From an uncultured Collinsella sp. (GTDB lineage: Bacteria > Actinomycetota > Coriobacteriia > Coriobacteriales > Coriobacteriaceae): DNA of 18,718 nt. The notes beneath the pieces are model-generated. The model had not been told where the DNA came from. It ran no database searches and saw only the letters and a program-made list of their open reading frames with translations. A program made the position numbers and the translations under genes. Positions 16,159 through 18,718 of this stretch are shown piece after piece. The DNA is taken from positions 1-18,718 of the forward strand of contig UQWK01000042.1 of assembly GCA_900544725.1 (NCBI GenBank). The letters run 5' to 3'. Each line of letters starts with the position of its first letter. The first letter of the stretch is position 1.

Positions 16159-16461
16159 TTAGCGCGCAAGCGTAACGGTACGATCGGGAAACTCGATGCT
16201 TGCAACCAGTTTTCCGCCGAGGCTCTCTGCGTACCTGCTCAGCGTGTCAAGCCTCATCGAACCCAATTCCCCGCGCTCGAGCTCGGATACGCGTTTTTGA
16301 GAAACGCCCATCGATTGGGCGACCGACGCCTGTGTTAGATCTTTTAGCCTGCGAATCTCAGCAAGCTTATAGGCTTCGATACGATCGCGAGTCCTCTCCT
16401 GCTCGGCGGTAATGGAGTCGCGTGTTATCCCGCGAGATTCCATATACTCATGCAGTTCCAT
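16159..16461 (-). CDS. Antitoxin, XRE-type helix-turn-helix (HigA-like)
   Basis: This 100-aa protein has a helix-turn-helix at about 43-66 (TQASVAQSMGVSQKRVSELERGE) of the Cro/XRE type. It would neutralise the toxin encoded just upstream and repress the pair's promoter. Its ATG at 16461 lies inside the toxin gene (14-base overlap), so the two are translationally coupled; GGAGG is 10 bases upstream. The toxin-first order is that of HigBA systems. The C-terminal residues 80-100 (LGGKLVASIEFPDRTV) form a short beta-type tail common in this group. The antitoxin call depends on the pairing. Confidence 0.85.
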   Translation of the reverse strand: MELHEYMESRGITRDSITAEQERTRDRIEAYKLAEIRRLKDLTQASVAQSMGVSQKRVSELERGELGSMRLDTLSRYAESLGGKLVASIEFPDRTVTLAR

Positions 16462-16843
16462 CTCGATCGAGCCTCCTTACGTGGCGACGGTATATTTGCT
16501 CGGCCTTTGGAATGTTGATCGCATACCAGCCGTTCCATTTTGCCTTTGACGATCCCGCTCGCGACTTATCACCCGCCAATAGCAATACCGCCTGGCGCTT
16601 GGGGTCAAAGGCGAAGAGGATGCGGATCACCTGCCCACCACATGAAGTCACTCTAAGCTCCTTTAAATGATGAAGCTTCGAGCCCTTAACGCGATCACCC
16701 AGTGGACGACCAAGGCTGGGACCTTCCTTCTCGAGCACCAAAAGGTCTGCATAAATCTGCTTCAGCGTAGCTTCATCCTGCTCATCAAGCCAAGGTTCAA
16801 TGTAATCAAGCACGATACAGTACCGATGCAGCTGATTTGACAT
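16448..16843 (-). CDS. Type II toxin, RelE/HigB-like (phage Gp49-like family)
   Basis: This 131-aa protein is of the family that includes phage Gp49-like and HigB-type toxins, generally ribosome-dependent mRNA endonucleases. The signature is visible: GRPLGDRVKGSKLHHLKELR (Lys61-Arg64), VIRILFAFDP (Arg74) and AVLLLAGDKS, followed by a Lys/Arg-rich C-terminal region. AAGGAG lies 6 bases before the ATG at 16843. It is followed by an overlapping XRE antitoxin gene. By eye its GC content is lower than that of prmC and sua5 on either side, which suggests horizontal acquisition. The cleavage activity is inferred from the family. Confidence 0.85.
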   Translation of the reverse strand: MSNQLHRYCIVLDYIEPWLDEQDEATLKQIYADLLVLEKEGPSLGRPLGDRVKGSKLHHLKELRVTSCGGQVIRILFAFDPKRQAVLLLAGDKSRAGSSKAKWNGWYAINIPKAEQIYRRHVRRLDRDGTA

Positions 16844-16852
16844 ACCTTTCTC

Positions 16853-16902
16853 CTTCTATAGTAGAAGTTTTACGGTATATTGCAAGAGCAAACTTGAGCA
16901 AA
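16853..16902 (-). promoter_or_regulatory. Putative promoter/operator of the toxin-antitoxin pair
   Basis: The 75-bp gap between prmC and the toxin gene is AT-rich. It holds a perfect dyad CTTCTA/TAGAAG with a 3-base spacer (16853-16867), next to the toxin ribosome site, and a direct repeat GAGCAAA (16886-16892 and 16896-16902, 10-bp period). A possible minus-strand promoter is TTGCTC, 16 bp, TATACC. The dyad is a natural site for autoregulation by the XRE antitoxin, but this is inference. Confidence 0.45.
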
Positions 16903-16918
16903 TGTCTATTAGTTCAGC

Positions 16919-18178
16919 TTAAATACGCTGCTTGGGCTCGGTGACGATGGCTCGGACGATGCGGGGGCGATCGGTGAGGTCGTGGACGATGCGCACGTCC
17001 GACAGACCCGCTTGACGGCAGAGCTCGGCCGCAGCGTCGAGCGCGCCCTCGTAGAGCTCGCAGGCAAAGAGGCCGCCGGCGCGCAACATGTAGGGCGCCG
17101 CGTTGAGCAGGCGGCGGAAGATATCGAGGCCGTCGGCACCGCCCTCGAGCGCCAGATCGGGCTCAAAGTCCTTGACCTCGTGCGGCAGCGAGCGCATGAC
17201 ATCGGTCGGAATGTAAGGCGGGTTGGAGACGAGCACGTCAAAGGTGCCCCACTCGTCGTGGGGAATGGAGCTCACCAGGTTGGTGAGGCTGAAGGCGACC
17301 TCATCGGACGTGAGCCCGAGCGCGTCGCGGTTTTTGGTGGCCAGGTCGATGGCGCGCGGCTCGATATCGGTAGCAGTGCAGGTGACGTGGCCGCGACGCT
17401 CCCAGGCAAGCGAGAGCGAGATGCAGCCCGTGCCGCAGCCGACCTCGAGAACGCGGGCGATGCAGGGCTCGGCTGGAGCAGATGCGTTGGCCTCGGCGGC
17501 ATCTTGCGCGGGAGTCGTCTGTTGGTCGTTGCCCTCAATGGCGATGCCGTATTCGTCGAGCTCGGGCTCAGGGGTTTCCATGTCCTCTGCTTCTGCCGCC
17601 TGCGCGGCGGCTTCCTCGGCCTCGCGATCGGCAAGCTCCTCGGCATAGGCGCGGCTGCCGAGCACGTCGCTACCCAGCGCAGCCTCATCGGCGGCCGTCA
17701 GGTTGGCGGCACGGCGCTCGGCGGTCGCGCGTTCGTCGGCCAGCGCCGCCTCGGCTTTGAGGGCCTGCTCGACCTCATCGTTCCAAGGCAGCTCAACACG
17801 CTGACGGGCAGCAGCCTCGGGGCTCAGCACCTCGGCATCCAGATAATTGAGGACTTCCTCGACGAGCATCTCGGTCTCGGGGCGCGGAATGAGCACACCG
17901 GGGGCGCACGCGATGTCAATCATGCGGAACTGCGTGCTGCCGGTGATGTACTGCAGCGGCTCGCCTTTGGCGCGACGAACGACGGCCGCGTGCATAGTCT
18001 CGAGCTGGGCCGCGTTAAGCGTCTCGTCCATGCGCATATATAGGTCAATGCGCGCCAAACCCGTGGCAGCGCACAGCAGCCACTCGGCAGAAAGACGGGG
18101 GTGCTCCTCGCCGCGCTCGGCCAGGTACTCCTTGGTCCACTCGAGACAACGCTTGATGGTCCAGATCTCGTTTGCCAT
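16919..18178 (-). CDS. prmC: Release factor glutamine methyltransferase with a large internal insert
   Basis: PrmC methylates the GGQ glutamine of release factors RF1/RF2 using S-adenosylmethionine. The N-terminal helical domain (about 5-110) ends in the conserved GVLIPRPETEMLVEEVL. The methyltransferase domain starts with RVLEVGCGTG (motif I, 242-251) and has the diagnostic NPPY at 319-322. At 419 aa it is far longer than the typical 275-290. The excess is a low-complexity Ala/Glu-rich stretch at about 115-240, inserted exactly between the two domains and in frame. ATG at 18178 has GGAGG 5 bases upstream; the frame is open further back, but without a ribosome site. The usual prfA neighbour is not seen within the 540 bp to the right. 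Confidence 0.93.
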   Translation of the reverse strand: MANEIWTIKRCLEWTKEYLAERGEEHPRLSAEWLLCAATGLARIDLYMRMDETLNAAQLETMHAAVVRRAKGEPLQYITGSTQFRMIDIACAPGVLIPRPETEMLVEEVLNYLDAEVLSPEAAARQRVELPWNDEVEQALKAEAALADERATAERRAANLTAADEAALGSDVLGSRAYAEELADREAEEAAAQAAEAEDMETPEPELDEYGIAIEGNDQQTTPAQDAAEANASAPAEPCIARVLEVGCGTGCISLSLAWERRGHVTCTATDIEPRAIDLATKNRDALGLTSDEVAFSLTNLVSSIPHDEWGTFDVLVSNPPYIPTDVMRSLPHEVKDFEPDLALEGGADGLDIFRRLLNAAPYMLRAGGLFACELYEGALDAAAELCRQAGLSDVRIVHDLTDRPRIVRAIVTEPKQRI

Positions 18179-18506
18179 GGGGCCCTCCCCTCTTAAGCGC
18201 CGGGCGGCGCGCGAATGTCGGAGCAGATTGTAAGCGAGGCCAGCGCTTGGCAAGGGACGATTGAAGGCGATTATCGAGAATCAGCCCAGTATTTTGCACC
18301 GGGCTCGCTCAAAGTGTTCATTCGCCGACGTCTAGATTTGCATCCGTCAAGCTTTTGGCAAGGTTGCCCCAAAACTGACCAATATCTAACCAAGAACTTG
18401 CCACATCGCTTGACGCGCGACGCACCAAAAAGGACCCCGCGACTTCTTGGACGATTTTTCGAGCAATATTTTCAATTGCAGATGCATACCGTTAATTGCT
18501 TTAAGC

Positions 18507-18565
18507 GGGTAAATAGCTTAATTTCTAACAAAACAAATTGAATAAATTTGAAAAGCAATTTACCC
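18507..18565. repeat. AT-rich 13-bp inverted repeat
   Basis: GGGTAAATAGCTT (18507-18519) and AAGCAATTTACCC (18553-18565) are inverted copies with 12 of 13 matches. They flank 33 bases of almost pure A/T that contain a further dyad, CAAATT/AATTTG (18534-18550). The repeat lies 4 bases left of the REP-like hairpin. It could be a miniature mobile element end pair, an RNA stem or a protein-binding site. Confidence 0.5.
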
Positions 18566-18569
18566 AACC

Positions 18570-18598
18570 TAGTCATTTAAGAACGTCCCCAATGACTA
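18570..18598. repeat. REP-like 'GTCCCC' hairpin, second locus
   Basis: TAGTCATT / AATGACTA form an 8-bp perfect stem around the loop TAAGAACGTCCCC. Apart from one base, this is the same as 2942-2970 (TAGTCGTT there). On the minus strand GTAG begins the stem and GGGGAC lies in the loop. Two near-identical copies 15.6 kb apart in non-coding DNA indicate a dispersed repeat family. Confidence 0.65.
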
Positions 18599-18630
18599 CC
18601 TTGGAAACCCCGCAGGTTGAGCATACCGCA

Positions 18631-18718
18631 TCCGGAGCAAGGCAACGCCGCAGGTAGAGGACGGACAGCGAGCGGGTCGCATTTGAGACAAGGTGACGTG
18701 AAACGAAAGGGCGCTGAC
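18631..18718. repeat. Structured repeat element, copy 2 (cut by the window end)
   Basis: This aligns without gaps to 2982-3061. TCCGGA, AAGGCAACGCCG, GACAGCGA, CAAGGTG and TGAAAC are identical and at the same offsets (0, 8, 33, 58, 68), while the stretches between are unrelated. About 49 of 80 bases match by my count. The copy also has a direct repeat CCGCAGGTTGAG (18610-18621) / CCGCAGGTAGAG (18648-18659). The partner of the large stem seen in copy 1 would lie beyond the window. Confidence 0.6.

Larger units (their letters stand above)
18179..18718. other. Gene-free region right of prmC
   Basis: No convincing gene was found. A 108-codon plus-strand frame (18215-18541) has no recognisable family, no ribosome site and runs into AT-rich sequence. 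18179-18440 has normal GC and contains two hairpins: AGCCCAGT/ACCGGGCT with one mismatch (18283-18305) and TTTTGG/CCAAAA (18353-18374). 18440-18570 is strikingly AT-rich. 18570 to the end carries the REP-like unit and the second copy of the structured repeat. The prmC promoter must lie here on the minus strand, but I could not pick one out with confidence. Confidence 0.5.

Noticed and set aside
18179..18253. 25-residue N-terminal extension of prmC
   Set aside because: There is no ribosome site upstream. The ATG at 18178 follows GGAGG at 5 bases and gives the usual PrmC start.
18215..18541. 108-codon plus-strand open frame right of prmC
   Set aside because: It overlaps two hairpins and runs into AT-rich sequence. 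It has no ribosome site, no recognisable domain and an irregular composition.

Overview
The window (about 60% GC by eye) looks like a chromosomal segment of a high-GC Gram-positive of the class Coriobacteriia, most likely Collinsella or a close relative. The reasons are the gene order prmC - sua5 - glpK - upp - atpIBEFHAGDC - murA - LCP, the frequent GTG/TTG starts, the strong AGGAGG-type ribosome sites and the general protein character. The genus is an inference, because there is no rRNA gene here to settle it.

Layout, left to right. (1) 1-2851: a minus-strand pair, a DtxR/MntR-type metal-dependent repressor followed by a homocysteine S-methyltransferase that ends at an intrinsic terminator. 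It is transcribed divergently from pepT (peptidase T). The shared 120-bp promoter region carries a perfect 9+2+9 palindrome. (2) 2852-3163: a gene-free stretch between convergent genes, packed with nested inverted repeats: REP-like 'GTCCCC' units and a large branched stem-loop. Part of it recurs at the right edge of the window. (3) 3164-12661, all minus strand: the complete F1Fo ATP synthase operon in the order I-B-E-F-H-A-G-D-C, followed by murA (peptidoglycan precursor synthesis) and an LCP-family cell-wall ligase. A terminator-like hairpin stands between atpC and murA. (4) 12942-16010, minus strand: upp (uracil salvage), glpK (glycerol kinase) and a Sua5/TsaC-type enzyme of tRNA t6A synthesis. 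(5) 16159-16843: a HigBA-like toxin-antitoxin pair wedged between sua5 and prmC. (6) 16919-18178: prmC, release-factor methyltransferase, with a low-complexity insert of about 125 residues. (7) 18179-18718: 540 bp without a convincing gene, holding several hairpins, an AT-rich inverted repeat and a second copy of the repeat family seen at 2940-3060.

How it works together: the long minus-strand block links energy generation (ATP synthase) with cell-wall synthesis (MurA, LCP) and translation or nucleotide salvage (PrmC, Sua5, Upp). This cluster is ancient and is also found, with variations, in Bacillus. The coding content is mostly housekeeping. The unusual material is in the non-coding spaces (the repeat/structured element family and the regulatory palindromes), the prmC insert and the toxin-antitoxin insertion. 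No tRNA, rRNA, CRISPR, transposase or phage gene was seen.
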